Shown piece by piece: positions 9,270-17,275 of a stretch of DNA of 64,000 bases (within the stretch, counting starts at the first letter, position 1; every line of letters starts with the position of its first letter). The notes under the pieces were generated by a model. It was not told the DNA's origin and ran no database searches. It saw only the letters and a list, made by a program, of their open reading frames with translations. The DNA is from Catenuloplanes niger (GTDB lineage: Bacteria > Actinomycetota > Actinomycetes > Mycobacteriales > Micromonosporaceae). A program made the translations under genes and the position numbers. Where the stretch lies: contig NZ_JAVDYC010000001.1 of NCBI RefSeq assembly GCF_031458255.1, positions 2,179,001 through 2,243,000 on the forward strand, written 5' to 3'.

Positions 9270-9287
9270 GGCGCGTCATGAGGCGCG
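9264..9287. repeat. 12-bp tandem duplication holding both stop codons
   Basis: TCATGAGGCGCG occurs twice in tandem (9264-9275 and 9276-9287). The first copy supplies the TGA of the S9 peptidase, and the second supplies, on the minus strand, the TGA of the phosphotransferase-like gene. The palindrome TCATGA provides stops on both strands. Confidence 0.7.
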
Positions 9288-10091
9288 GATGACCGGGCGC
9301 CGGGCGGCCAGCGCGGCCCGGCGCAGCTCGATCAGCACCGGCAGCGCGGCCTCGATCTCGTCGCGGTGCACCGGGCCGGCCCGCGCGTACGCGTCGACCA
9401 GCTCCGCCGCGACCTCCGGACCGTCCGCGGCGAGGACCGCGGCGGCCAGGTCGTAGACGAGCGGGCCGGTGCCGGCCGGGCCCCAGCCGAGCACGCCGGT
9501 CCGGCCGGTCTCCGGGTCGATCAGGAACAGCGGCGCGGACGGGTCCCGGTGCAGCACGCCGTAGGTCAGCCGGTCGGTGACACACAGACGGGTGACGGCC
9601 GCGATCGCGCGGGCCACCGCGTCCCGGGTCGCCGGCGGCAGGAGCGGCGCGTCCGGGTCCAGCCCGTGCCAGTCGGAACGGTGGTGCTGCAGGCCGGGGT
9701 GGTCGAAGCCGTCCAGCGCGCGGTGCGCGGCGCCGAGCAGGTCGCCCCACCAGCGCGCGTCGACCGGGTCGGCCGGGTGCAGCGGCCGGCCCTCGGCGCG
9801 GCGGACCAGCGCCAGCACGCTGATCGCGGTCTCGGTGGTCAGCGCGCCGTGCACGGTGCGCTCGGCCGGCCCGGCGCCGAGGCCGCGCTCGGCCAGCCGC
9901 TCCAGCGCGCCCAGGCCGGCCTCCAGCGCGGCGCGGGCGCGGGCCGGTGCGCGGGTGAGCGTGAACCGGTCTCCCCCGGCGGTCGCCTCCCAGCTGCTCG
10001 CGTGCACCCCGCGGCAGATCGCGCGCATGTCGTCGACCGGGTGGTGCCACGCACGGCGTACCGTCGCGAGAAGGACTTTCGGTTTTGGCAT
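9276..10091 (-). CDS. phosphotransferase-fold protein with degraded catalytic motifs
   Basis: A 271-residue protein resembling the aminoglycoside/choline phosphotransferase fold in its C-terminal half (YGVLHRDPSAPLFLIDPETG, then YDLAAAVL). The start at 10091 gives MPKPKVLL; a longer frame from 10229 runs into the probable regulatory region shared with the Crp gene. His181 and Asp183 of the Brenner motif are present, but the metal-binding Asn expected at 188 is Leu, and the Asp of the metal motif (usually IDF/WG) is Gly202 (LGWG). It may therefore be a non-catalytic pseudokinase that binds a ligand. It is divergent from the Crp-family regulator. Confidence 0.6.
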   Translation of the reverse strand: MPKPKVLLATVRRAWHHPVDDMRAICRGVHASSWEATAGGDRFTLTRAPARARAALEAGLGALERLAERGLGAGPAERTVHGALTTETAISVLALVRRAEGRPLHPADPVDARWWGDLLGAAHRALDGFDHPGLQHHRSDWHGLDPDAPLLPPATRDAVARAIAAVTRLCVTDRLTYGVLHRDPSAPLFLIDPETGRTGVLGWGPAGTGPLVYDLAAAVLAADGPEVAAELVDAYARAGPVHRDEIEAALPVLIELRRAALAARRPVIRAS

Positions 10092-10406
10092 TGCTCGCCG
10101 ATCGTCCCGGTGCGGGTTGGAGAATGGCACTGCGCGATTGTGTCGGCGGCTGTCCCGGTTTCGGCCTGAATCGCCGGGCGTTCCCACTAAGGGGTCGTTA
10201 CACACGGCGACGGCGAATGCGTATACCATCCGGCGTCGACTGTGACAGCACAGTCACGAACACGGGCACAGGGGTGTACAGAGCGCGACACACAGGCCAT
10301 GATCTGGGTGGCAGCGCAGCGGAAGCGTTGACCGTTTTATGTCACGTCGGTCCGGCCGAGCGCGGGGTGGGCGCGACGCCGGTGCCGACCGGGGAGGGGT
10401 TGGACC
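10092..10406. other. 315-bp divergent intergenic region upstream of the Crp-type gene
   Basis: This is a non-coding, relatively AT-richer stretch between the phosphotransferase-like gene and the Crp-type gene. It holds a TATACC sequence at 10222-10227 that could be a -10 box and, immediately downstream, overlapping inverted repeats at 10239-10257. Apart from the GGGGAGGGG ribosome binding site at 10391-10399, I see nothing else. Confidence 0.5.
10239..10257. promoter_or_regulatory. candidate Crp-type operator
   Basis: ACTGTG-ACAG-CACAGT (10239-10254) is a perfect inverted repeat and overlaps GTGAC-N6-GTCAC (10242-10257). Crp-family sites have TGTGA/TCACA half-sites, so this is a plausible autoregulatory site. 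It lies just after a TATACC -10-like box, where binding would repress. Confidence 0.4.
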
Positions 10407-11099
10407 GTGGAGGTTCGCCTGCCGGATCCCGGCGATGCGCTCACGGGCGTCGAGATGTTCGCCGGCCTGGAGCAGGAGGTACGACAGCGGGTGATCGCCG
10501 CGGCGGTCCCACGCACGTACCGTAAAGGTCAGATTCTGTTCGTGGAGAACGACCCCGGAGAGTCACTCATAGTGCTCAAGCGGGGCGCCGTCGCGGTCTT
10601 CCGGACCGCACCGACCGGCGAGCGGGCCGTGCTGACCGTGGTGCGGCCGCCCGACGTGCTCGGGGAGCTGTCGCTGCTGGACGGCTCCGGGCGTTCCGCC
10701 TCCGCGGAGGCGATCGAGGACTGCACCGCACTGGCGCTGTCCCGGGCCGCCTTCATGGAGCTGGTGCATTCCAATCCACGAATCCTGGACGCGGTGATGC
10801 GGGCGTTGGGGGCACTGATCCGCCGGCTCACCGAGCAGAACGCGGATCACGTCTTCCTCGACCTGCCCGGTCGGGTGGCGAAGACGCTGGTCCGGCTGGC
10901 CGGCGAGAGCCAGGCACCGATGATCACGATCGAGCTCAACCAGAGCCAGCTGGCCGAGATGGCCGGCGGGTCGCGGCAGAGCGTCAACCAGGCGATCGGG
11001 TCCTTCGCCAGCCGGGGGTGGCTGCGCACCGAGGGGCGCCGGATCGTGGTGACCGACGTGGCCGCGCTGCGCCGCCGCGCCGGGATGGTCGACAAGTAG
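10407..11099 (+). CDS. Crp/Fnr-family transcriptional regulator
   Basis: A 230-residue regulator with an N-terminal cyclic-nucleotide-binding beta-barrel (residues about 15-135) and a C-terminal winged helix. The phosphate-binding cassette reads VLGELSLLDGSGRSASA, keeping the Glu and Arg that contact cAMP in Crp. The helix-turn-helix is at NQSQLAEMAGGSRQSVNQAI. There is no Fnr-type cysteine cluster. It starts at GTG 10407 after GGGGAGGGG. The class III cyclase gene lies 650 bases further on, so synthesis and sensing of a cyclic nucleotide may be linked here. It ends at a perfect 16-bp hairpin. Confidence 0.9.
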   Translation: MEVRLPDPGDALTGVEMFAGLEQEVRQRVIAAAVPRTYRKGQILFVENDPGESLIVLKRGAVAVFRTAPTGERAVLTVVRPPDVLGELSLLDGSGRSASAEAIEDCTALALSRAAFMELVHSNPRILDAVMRALGALIRRLTEQNADHVFLDLPGRVAKTLVRLAGESQAPMITIELNQSQLAEMAGGSRQSVNQAIGSFASRGWLRTEGRRIVVTDVAALRRRAGMVDK

Positions 11100-11112
11100 C
11101 GGTGCACACGAT

Positions 11113-11148
11113 CGTGGCCCCCGCACCGGCATCGGTGCGGGGGCCACG
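11113..11148. terminator. bidirectional hairpin terminator
   Basis: A perfect 16-bp stem (11113-11128 with 11133-11148, loop GCAT) sits between the convergent Crp-type gene and the YIGPGKV-repeat gene. There is no U-tract, as is common in high-GC actinobacteria. Confidence 0.8.
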
Positions 11149-11162
11149 CGATCGGTTCGCCG

Positions 11163-11447
11163 CTACTCGACCTTGCCGGGGCCGATGTAGTCGCCCTGCG
11201 TCGCGGGCTGCTCCGCCTTGTCCACCTTGCCGGGACCGATGTAGCCGTCCTCGGCCTTCTCCACCTTGCCAGGACCGATGTAGCCGTCCTGGGCGGTCGC
11301 GCCCTTGCCGTCCGTCGTCTGCTCCGGGTCCACCATCTGGTGCTCCTCCAGCTCGGCGAGCGTGATCGGGTCGACGTCGACGACATCGCCGGCGCTGTGC
11401 CGCACCCCCGCTCGATCGACCCACGCGACCGTCAGCTTCACGTCCAC
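11163..11447 (-). CDS. small protein with three C-terminal YIGPGKV repeats
   Basis: I do not recognise this 94-residue product. It starts at GTG 11447, eight bases after GGGAGG, and ends with a TAG. Residues 1-40 look like a folded domain (DVKLTVAWVDRAGV, then GDVVDVDPITLAELEEH). Residues 54-94 hold three repeats: DGYIGPGKVEKAE (54-66), DGYIGPGKVDKAE (67-79) and GDYIGPGKVE (85-94), the last copy ending at the stop codon. The domain resembles small phage- or SH3-like modules only vaguely. A repeated short tail behind a leader-like domain is also the design of multi-core ribosomal peptide precursors, but no modifying enzyme adjoins it. A candidate promoter lies at 11567-11594. Real coding is supported by the ribosome site and repeat conservation in frame. 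Confidence 0.7.
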   Translation of the reverse strand: MDVKLTVAWVDRAGVRHSAGDVVDVDPITLAELEEHQMVDPEQTTDGKGATAQDGYIGPGKVEKAEDGYIGPGKVDKAEQPATQGDYIGPGKVE

Positions 11448-11750
11448 CGTCGGTCCTCCCACTCGCGTCCGAGAGAGCGATCCTCGGCCCGGCCACGGAT
11501 GCTCGCGCCGGAACAGCGACCGGACCGCGAACGGCCGGGCCGAGGAGGGCTCATTGACTGGCGCCGACTCTAACCGCTCACCCGGTCCTGTCAGGACAGT
11601 TGTCGCCATCTGTACAGGTCGGACAATCCGCTGGTGACAGCGGTGCGTGACGGCCGGCCGGGGGTCACGTGAGCGACGGCATCCGCCGTGCCCTTGCACC
11701 GCCGGACGACCGTCCGTGACGATGGGTTGCGTCGATAGCTGGAAGCATTC
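11448..11750. other. 303-bp divergent intergenic region
   Basis: Lies between the YIGPGKV-repeat gene and the cyclase gene. It contains a minus-strand promoter candidate, the imperfect dyad CTGTCAGGACAG near 11588, and the 8-bp palindrome TCACGTGA at 11665-11672. No further gene is supported. Confidence 0.5.
11567..11594 (-). promoter_or_regulatory. candidate promoter of the YIGPGKV-repeat gene
   Basis: On the minus strand CTGACA (11594-11589) is separated by 16 bases from TAGAGT (11572-11567), close to the -35/-10 consensus of the main actinobacterial sigma factor. It implies a leader of roughly 110 bases before the GTG. Confidence 0.4.
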
Positions 11751-14700
11751 ATGAGTCGGGAGCACCCCATCGGACCCGTATGCCTCGCCTGTGGACGGGC
11801 CGCCGCGCCCGACGACCGATTCTGTGGCGGTTGCGGGGCGAGCCTTCAGACCTCCTGCGTCCACTGCGGGCGGGCACACCAGGCCGGCGTGCTCTACTGC
11901 ACCGGCTGCGGGCGGCCGCTGACCGACGCGCAGCCGGTCGTGCAGGAGGAGCGCCGGCGGATCAGCGTGCTCTTCATCGACCTGGTCGGGTTCACGCCGT
12001 ACACCGAGCGGATCGACCCGGAGCAGGTCCGGATCATGCAGAACGACTACTTCAGCTCCGTGCGGCGGATCGTCCGGCAGTACGGCGGCGTGGTGGAGAA
12101 GTACATCGGTGACGCGGTCATGGTGCTGTTCGGCGCGCCGGTCGCCACCGAGGCCGACCCGCTGCGCAGCGTGCGCGCCGGGCTGGAGCTGCAGCGGGTG
12201 CTGCCGAAGCAGGGCCGCGCCCAGCAGGCCGGCCTGCGCTTCCGGGTCGGCATCACCACCGGCGAGGCGCTGGTCAACCTCACCGCCGCGCACGACGGCG
12301 GTCAGGCGATCGTGGCCGGCGACCTGGTCAACACGGCGTCCCGGCTGCAGGCCGCCGCGCCGGTCGACGGCGTGCTCACGGACGACGAGACCTACCAGGC
12401 CACCAAGAACGAGATCGAGTACGTGGCGCAGCCGACCACCACGCTGCGCGGCCGCTCCCGGCCCAGCGACGTGTGGCTGGCCGTGGCGCCCCGCCCGCCC
12501 CGCCCGGCCGGCGCGGAGCGGGAACAGACCCCGATGGTCGACCGGGAGCACGAGCTGGCGCTGCTGGTCAACGCGCTGCGCCGGACCGTGAGCAGCCGTA
12601 CCCCGCAGCTCGTGACGATCTTCGGCTCGGCCGGCATCGGCAAGTCCCGGCTGCTGCGCGAGCTGGCCCGGCACGCCGGGCGGATCACCGGCGAGCAGGT
12701 GTGCTGGCGGGTCGGCCAGTGCCGGCCGTTCGGTGAGAACGTCACGTACGCCGCGCTCGCCGACATCGTCAAGTCGCAGGCCGGCATCCTGGACACCGAC
12801 GACGAGGCGACCGCCCGGCAGCGGCTCGGCGACGCGCTGGCCGGCCTGACCAGCTCGGAGGACGCGCAGCGGCTCGCCGACGCGCTCGGCCCGTTGCTCG
12901 GCCTGCCCGGCGCCCGGCTCACCCCCGGCGAGTCCGAGTCCGCGTGGCGGCGGTTCATCGTCCGGTTCAGCTCCGGGCAGGCCACCGTGCTGGTCTTCGA
13001 GGACCTGCACTGGGCGGACGCGCCGATGTTGCGGTTCATCGAGTCGCTCGGCGCGGCCACCCGGCGCATCCCGCTGCTGATCGTCTGCACCGCCCGCCCC
13101 GAGCTGCGCGAGCGGTACCCGCAGTGGACCAGCGCGATGACCGGCACCACGTCGATCTCGCTGCCGCCGATGCGGGAGAGCGACATCAGCACCATGTACT
13201 CGCTGATGTTCGGCAAGGCCGCGTTCACCCCCGACCTGCTCGCGCCGCTGGTCGAGCTGGCCGACGGCAACCCGCTCTACGCCCACGAGTACGTGCGGAT
13301 GCTCGTCGACCACGGCAGCCTCCGGCCGACCGGCGGCCCCGGCTGGCGGCTCGACGCGCACGAGGCACCGCCGATGCCGGACAACGTGCGCGCCGTCATC
13401 GCGAACCGCCTCGACCTGCTCGACCCCGCGGACCGGGCCGTGCTCCAGGCCGCGGCCGTGGTCGGCATGCAGTTCTGGCCCGGCGCGGTCGCCACCGCGG
13501 TCGGCCAGCCGGTCGAGGAGGTCGAGCGCACGCTGCTCCGGCTCGAACAGCGCGACCTGGTCGAGGAGCGCGGCAACTCGAGCATGGCGGGACAGCTGGA
13601 GTACGCGTTCCGGCACGTGCTGGTCCGCGACGTCTGCTACCAGCGGCTCCCCCGCGCCGAACGGGTCGCCCGGCACGAGCGCACCGCGGACTGGCTGGAG
13701 CGCGTCTCGGACGGCCGGCAGACCGACCTGGCCGAGGTGCTCGCCAACCACCGGTGGGCCGCCCACGAGATCGCCCGCACGCTCGGGCTCGACCCGGGGC
13801 CGTACGCCGCACCCGCCCGGGAGGCACTGCTGCGGGCCGCGCGCCGGGCGTACTCGCTGCACGCGCTGGACGCCGCGCAGGAGCTGGTCCGGCGCGCGAG
13901 CTCGCTGCTGGCCGCGCCCGACCCGGCCGTCGAGCTGTTCGCGTCCGAGCTGGCGTTCTTCCGCGACGCGGACGCGTTCCTGGACGGCGGCGGCGAGGAA
14001 CGGCTCACCGCCCTCGCACACACGCTGCAGGACTCCGGGCGGCTGGACGGCGCCGGGCGCGCCTGGACGCTGCTCGGCAGCGCCGCGCTGTCCCGCGCCG
14101 ACCGGCCCGCCTGCCTGGCCTATCTCGCCCGGGCGATCGCGCTGTACGAGAAGCTGCCGCCGAGCGAGGAGGCCGCGCTCGCGCTGCTCGAGTACGCCCG
14201 CGTCCACATGATCGACTACGAGACCGCGACCGCGATCGCGGCCGCCGAGACCGCGGCCGAGGCGGCGAACCGGCTCGGGCTGGCCGAGGTCCGGGCCAGT
14301 GCGTTGATCACCTCGGCGGTCGCGCAGTACCTGCAGGGCGAGCAGGAAGGCCTGCGCCGCCTGCAGAAGATCACCCAGCACTGCCGCGAACAGCAGCTGA
14401 CCAGCCTCCGGCGGGCGATCCACAACCTGGGCTTCGCCATGCAGGAGGAGGGTGACATCACCGGCTCGCAGAAACTGATCGACGAGTTCACACCGCTCGA
14501 GTCGGCCAGCGGGCTCACGCTCGCGACGGCCTTCGTCGACGGTGCGGCCCGCGCGTACTTCGCCGGCGACTGGGCCGCGATGCTGCGCGCCGCCGACGAC
14601 CACATGCGGCTGCCGACGATCGAGTGGGACCTGCACTGGGTCGCGCAGGCCGGCTGGATGGGCGTGCTCCGCGAGGACTCGCCGCCGGTCGAGGACCCGG

Positions 14701-15209
14701 TCGAGGAGGCGGTCCGGACCGCGCGGCGCTCCGGCTTCCACAAGGTGCTGCGGTCCACGCTCGCGCACGCGGCGCTCTGCCGCGCGCTCCAGGGCCGCTC
14801 CGCGGAGGCCGGCGCGCTGCTCGACGAGCTGGCCGCGGACTACGGCGACTCCCGGACGCTGGCGTTCGCCGAATGGGTGTTCGCGGCCGCCTACGCCGCG
14901 TGGCTGCTCGGGCCGGCCCGCGCCGACCAGATCCGCACGCTGCTGGAACGCTCACCGCGCCGCACGCCGTGGGTCGACGCCGCCATCCTCACCTGCACCG
15001 GCACATCCGCCGCGCACCGGGCCGCGCTCACCATCTTCGACGACATCGGCGCGGTCAGCGACCAGGCTCTGTCCCGCGCGGCCCTGGTCCGCACGCTGCG
15101 CGCCGAGGGGGATCCCACCGGTGCGGCCGAGGCGCTCGCCCCGCTGACCGCGTTCAGCGAGCGCAACAGCGCCCCCGGCCTCCTCCGCCTCGCCGAACCG
15201 CTCCCCTGA
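11751..15209 (+). CDS. class III adenylate/guanylate cyclase fused to AAA ATPase and helical repeats
   Basis: A 1152-residue cytoplasmic signalling protein. Residues 1-60 carry two zinc-ribbon knuckles (CLACGRAA, CGGCGAS, CVHCGRA, CTGCGRP). Residues about 65-245 are a class III cyclase domain with metal-binding Asp in FIDLVGFT and in GDAVMVLFG, and a Lys in VEKYIGD suited to adenine recognition. Residues about 265-560 are a STAND-like ATPase with Walker A FGSAGIGKSR and Walker B VLVFEDLHWAD. The remainder is helical, TPR-like. Such proteins are thought to couple ligand or partner sensing to cyclic nucleotide production. The nearby Crp-type gene is a plausible effector. Its 3' end is duplicated just beyond the stop codon (see repeat). 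Confidence 0.9.
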   Translation: MSREHPIGPVCLACGRAAAPDDRFCGGCGASLQTSCVHCGRAHQAGVLYCTGCGRPLTDAQPVVQEERRRISVLFIDLVGFTPYTERIDPEQVRIMQNDYFSSVRRIVRQYGGVVEKYIGDAVMVLFGAPVATEADPLRSVRAGLELQRVLPKQGRAQQAGLRFRVGITTGEALVNLTAAHDGGQAIVAGDLVNTASRLQAAAPVDGVLTDDETYQATKNEIEYVAQPTTTLRGRSRPSDVWLAVAPRPPRPAGAEREQTPMVDREHELALLVNALRRTVSSRTPQLVTIFGSAGIGKSRLLRELARHAGRITGEQVCWRVGQCRPFGENVTYAALADIVKSQAGILDTDDEATARQRLGDALAGLTSSEDAQRLADALGPLLGLPGARLTPGESESAWRRFIVRFSSGQATVLVFEDLHWADAPMLRFIESLGAATRRIPLLIVCTARPELRERYPQWTSAMTGTTSISLPPMRESDISTMYSLMFGKAAFTPDLLAPLVELADGNPLYAHEYVRMLVDHGSLRPTGGPGWRLDAHEAPPMPDNVRAVIANRLDLLDPADRAVLQAAAVVGMQFWPGAVATAVGQPVEEVERTLLRLEQRDLVEERGNSSMAGQLEYAFRHVLVRDVCYQRLPRAERVARHERTADWLERVSDGRQTDLAEVLANHRWAAHEIARTLGLDPGPYAAPAREALLRAARRAYSLHALDAAQELVRRASSLLAAPDPAVELFASELAFFRDADAFLDGGGEERLTALAHTLQDSGRLDGAGRAWTLLGSAALSRADRPACLAYLARAIALYEKLPPSEEAALALLEYARVHMIDYETATAIAAAETAAEAANRLGLAEVRASALITSAVAQYLQGEQEGLRRLQKITQHCREQQLTSLRRAIHNLGFAMQEEGDITGSQKLIDEFTPLESASGLTLATAFVDGAARAYFAGDWAAMLRAADDHMRLPTIEWDLHWVAQAGWMGVLREDSPPVEDPVEEAVRTARRSGFHKVLRSTLAHAALCRALQGRSAEAGALLDELAADYGDSRTLAFAEWVFAAAYAAWLLGPARADQIRTLLERSPRRTPWVDAAILTCTGTSAAHRAALTIFDDIGAVSDQALSRAALVRTLRAEGDPTGAAEALAPLTAFSERNSAPGLLRLAEPLP

Positions 15210-15262
15210 CGAGCCGACCGGCCTCCTCCGCCTCGCTGAAACGCTCCCCTGACGAGCTGGCC
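15177..15262. repeat. 43-bp tandem duplication of the cyclase gene 3' end
   Basis: Bases 15177-15219 recur with few changes at 15220-15262, including the coding end, the TGA stop and the GACGAGC that follows. The duplication lies outside the reading frame of the gene. Confidence 0.75.
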
Positions 15263-15334
15263 GGGCCCTCTGACGAGCCGGCCAGCTCCCCTGCCGAGCC
15301 GGCCCGCTCATCCGACGAGCCGGCCCGGACCCGG
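15243..15334. repeat. degenerate 21-bp tandem repeat
   Basis: Four copies of a unit like CGCTCCCCTGACGAGCCGGCC run downstream of the cyclase stop. No start codon with a ribosome site supports coding on either strand. The rest of the interval to the plsC stop at 15441 appears empty. Confidence 0.65.
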
Positions 15335-15440
15335 GACGCACCGGTCGAACCGCCGCGGGACCGGCAGGGAGGCCGCCCGCGGCCGAGCGGTGCCCGCGGG
15401 AGCACCGGGAGGCGACCACGGCGGACGTGGGCAGCGAAGT

Positions 15441-16181
15441 TCAGGCGGTGATCTCCGGCGCCGGGGGCGCGGCCGGTGCCGCGGGTGTCTCGGACGGCGC
15501 GGCGGCGGTGGGCGCGGTCTTCAGTTTGGCGGCGTAGACGTCGACGTACTCGCGGCCGCTGAGCTCCATGATCCGGTACATGATCTGATCGGTGATGGCC
15601 CGCTCGACGTAGCGGTCGCCGGCCATCCCGGCGTACCGCGAGAACTCCAGCGGCTCGCCCACGTTGATCCGGACGCGGCGGATCTTCCACATCAGTTTGC
15701 CGGTCGGCTGGATGTCGTCCGTGTTCAGCATGGCGATCGGGACGACCGGGGCACCGCTCTCCAGGGCCAGCCGGGCCACGCCGGTCTTGCCGCGGTAGAG
15801 GCGGCCGTCCGGGGAGCGGGTGCCCTCGGGGTAGATGCCGGCGATGTTGCCGGCGCGGAGGACGCGCAGCTGGGTGTCGAGCGCGGCGCGGGCGGCGCGG
15901 CCACCGGAGCGGTCCACCGGGATGGTGCCGGTGCCGGCGAAGAAGGCCTTCATGAACCAGCCCTTGATGCCCTTGCCGGTGAAGTACTCAGCCTTGGCGA
16001 CGAACGTCACCTTCCGACGCATGATCAACGGCATGAAGATCGAGTCGGAGAAGGAGAGGTGATTGCTCGCCAGGATGACCGGACCGGTGGCGGGCACGTT
16101 GGCCAGGCCCTCGACGCGCGGGCGGAAGACGACGCGCAGCAGCGGGCCGAGGAAGACCCATTTGAGCAGCCAGTAGAGCAC
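15441..16181 (-). CDS. plsC: 1-acyl-sn-glycerol-3-phosphate acyltransferase
   Basis: Transfers a fatty acyl chain to lysophosphatidic acid, giving phosphatidic acid for membrane lipid synthesis. The 246-residue product has the family motifs in order: NHLSFSD (HX4D, catalytic His/Asp) near residue 40, GTGTIPVDRSGG, YPEGTRSPDG near 120, and VPIAMLNTDD. A hydrophobic N-terminus (LLKWVFLGPLLRVV) should attach it to the membrane. The C-terminal tail is Ala/Pro-rich. The M. tuberculosis homologue Rv2182c belongs to the same conserved block. The gene is divergent from a membrane protein gene. Confidence 0.93.
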   Translation of the reverse strand: MLYWLLKWVFLGPLLRVVFRPRVEGLANVPATGPVILASNHLSFSDSIFMPLIMRRKVTFVAKAEYFTGKGIKGWFMKAFFAGTGTIPVDRSGGRAARAALDTQLRVLRAGNIAGIYPEGTRSPDGRLYRGKTGVARLALESGAPVVPIAMLNTDDIQPTGKLMWKIRRVRINVGEPLEFSRYAGMAGDRYVERAITDQIMYRIMELSGREYVDVYAAKLKTAPTAAAPSETPAAPAAPPAPEITA

Positions 16182-16326
16182 CGAGGTCCTTCCGAGGGGT
16201 GCCGGCGCCGACGGTCGGTGCCGATGCCGAGCCTACGAAGCGCGAGCGGCACGCCACAACGCACTCCCCGAACCGGCCTGCGTCGTGTCACCATTCAGAG
16301 CACGGTGAGAACAGGGGGTGAGTCTA

Positions 16327-17169
16327 ATGTCAGCGGGTGGTGCCCGTCGCGGGCGGCGGGACAACGGACTGCACGTGGCGGAGTACGCCGTCGCGGGCGA
16401 CGTCGACCCTCGGGTCGGTGAGCACCTGCTGGACGTACTCGCCGCCGGTGGCATCGCCGCCTACCTGCAGCCTTCCGCGGATCTTGATCCGGTGACGCGG
16501 ACCACGAACCTGCCGTCCCGGCCGACGGACCGGCTGTTCGTGGACCGGGCGCACCTGGACCTCGCGCGGGAGTACCTGGCGAAGCTGTCCGCGGAGGCGG
16601 GCGGTGAGTCGATCACGCCGGAGGAGCCGGCCGGGAAGAAGGAACCGGACGTCGACGCGGAGTGGGCGCGGATCGTGGCCGGTTTCGACACGGCCGTGGA
16701 CCCGGCGTCGACCCCGTGGCCGGAGTCGGAGAACGTCACCGACAAGCCGCAGGAGCGCAACCGCCGCAAGACCGACAAGGTGAACGGCCACGATCCGATG
16801 GCGCCGCCGCCGGAGAAGCGGCGCGGGCTGACCTCGGCGACCGAGTTCAGCGGGGTGACGGTGCCGCGGGAGGAACCGTCGCTGCTGGACGGCCTGGACA
16901 CGTTCGGCGCCGGTCTGCCGGGCGACGACGAGCGGTACGTGCCGCCGCCACCGCCGCCGATGCCGCGGATCTCGACGCCGGCGCTGCTCGGCATACTGGG
17001 GATCTTCGCCGGCTTCATGCTGTTCGTGTTCCCGAGCGTGCTGCCGATCCAGCGGAACTACGCGATGCTGATCGGCTTCGGCGGGATCATCGCGGGATTC
17101 GTGACGCTGGTCTGGCGGCTGCGGACCGGCGACGACGACGACACCCCGGGCGACGGCGCCGTCGTCTGA
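16327..17169 (+). CDS. conserved membrane protein of unknown function
   Basis: A 280-residue protein I cannot assign. The first 100 residues look like a small soluble domain (VAEYAVAGDVDPRVGEHLLDVLAAGGIAAYL) that could be a nucleotide- or peptide-binding fold. The middle is hydrophilic, with a basic patch (QERNRRKTDKV) and a run of prolines before the membrane part. Two hydrophobic segments follow near residues 220-240 and 245-263 (PALLGILGIFAGFMLFVF and YAMLIGFGGIIAGFVTLVW), with an acidic tail. The ATG at 16327 is favoured over the upstream GTG at 16318 because of GGGGG at 16313-16317. Confidence 0.75.
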   Translation: MSAGGARRGRRDNGLHVAEYAVAGDVDPRVGEHLLDVLAAGGIAAYLQPSADLDPVTRTTNLPSRPTDRLFVDRAHLDLAREYLAKLSAEAGGESITPEEPAGKKEPDVDAEWARIVAGFDTAVDPASTPWPESENVTDKPQERNRRKTDKVNGHDPMAPPPEKRRGLTSATEFSGVTVPREEPSLLDGLDTFGAGLPGDDERYVPPPPPPMPRISTPALLGILGIFAGFMLFVFPSVLPIQRNYAMLIGFGGIIAGFVTLVWRLRTGDDDDTPGDGAVV

Positions 17170-17202
17170 CGCGATCACGTGACCGAGCTCACGGGCCCCA
17201 GT

Positions 17203-17217
17203 CGGGCTTTTTGCCCG
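17203..17217. terminator. short hairpin with T-loop
   Basis: CGGGC-TTTTT-GCCCG forms a 5-bp stem 33 bases after the membrane protein stop. It may be a weak terminator. Confidence 0.4.
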
Positions 17218-17275
17218 GTAATCGGCGGATGACCCATTGATGACGGTCAGCGACCGGTAATAGACATGTAACCTT

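Noticed and set aside
11163-14768. 1201-codon minus-strand frame opposite the cyclase gene
   Set aside because: It is the antisense shadow of a high-GC gene with no ribosome site or family motif. Only its last 94 codons, with their own GTG and ribosome site, are kept as the YIGPGKV gene.
15154-15690. Minus-strand frame through the 21-bp repeat behind the cyclase gene
   Set aside because: Its start lies within plsC in another frame and the repeat part has no conserved protein feature.
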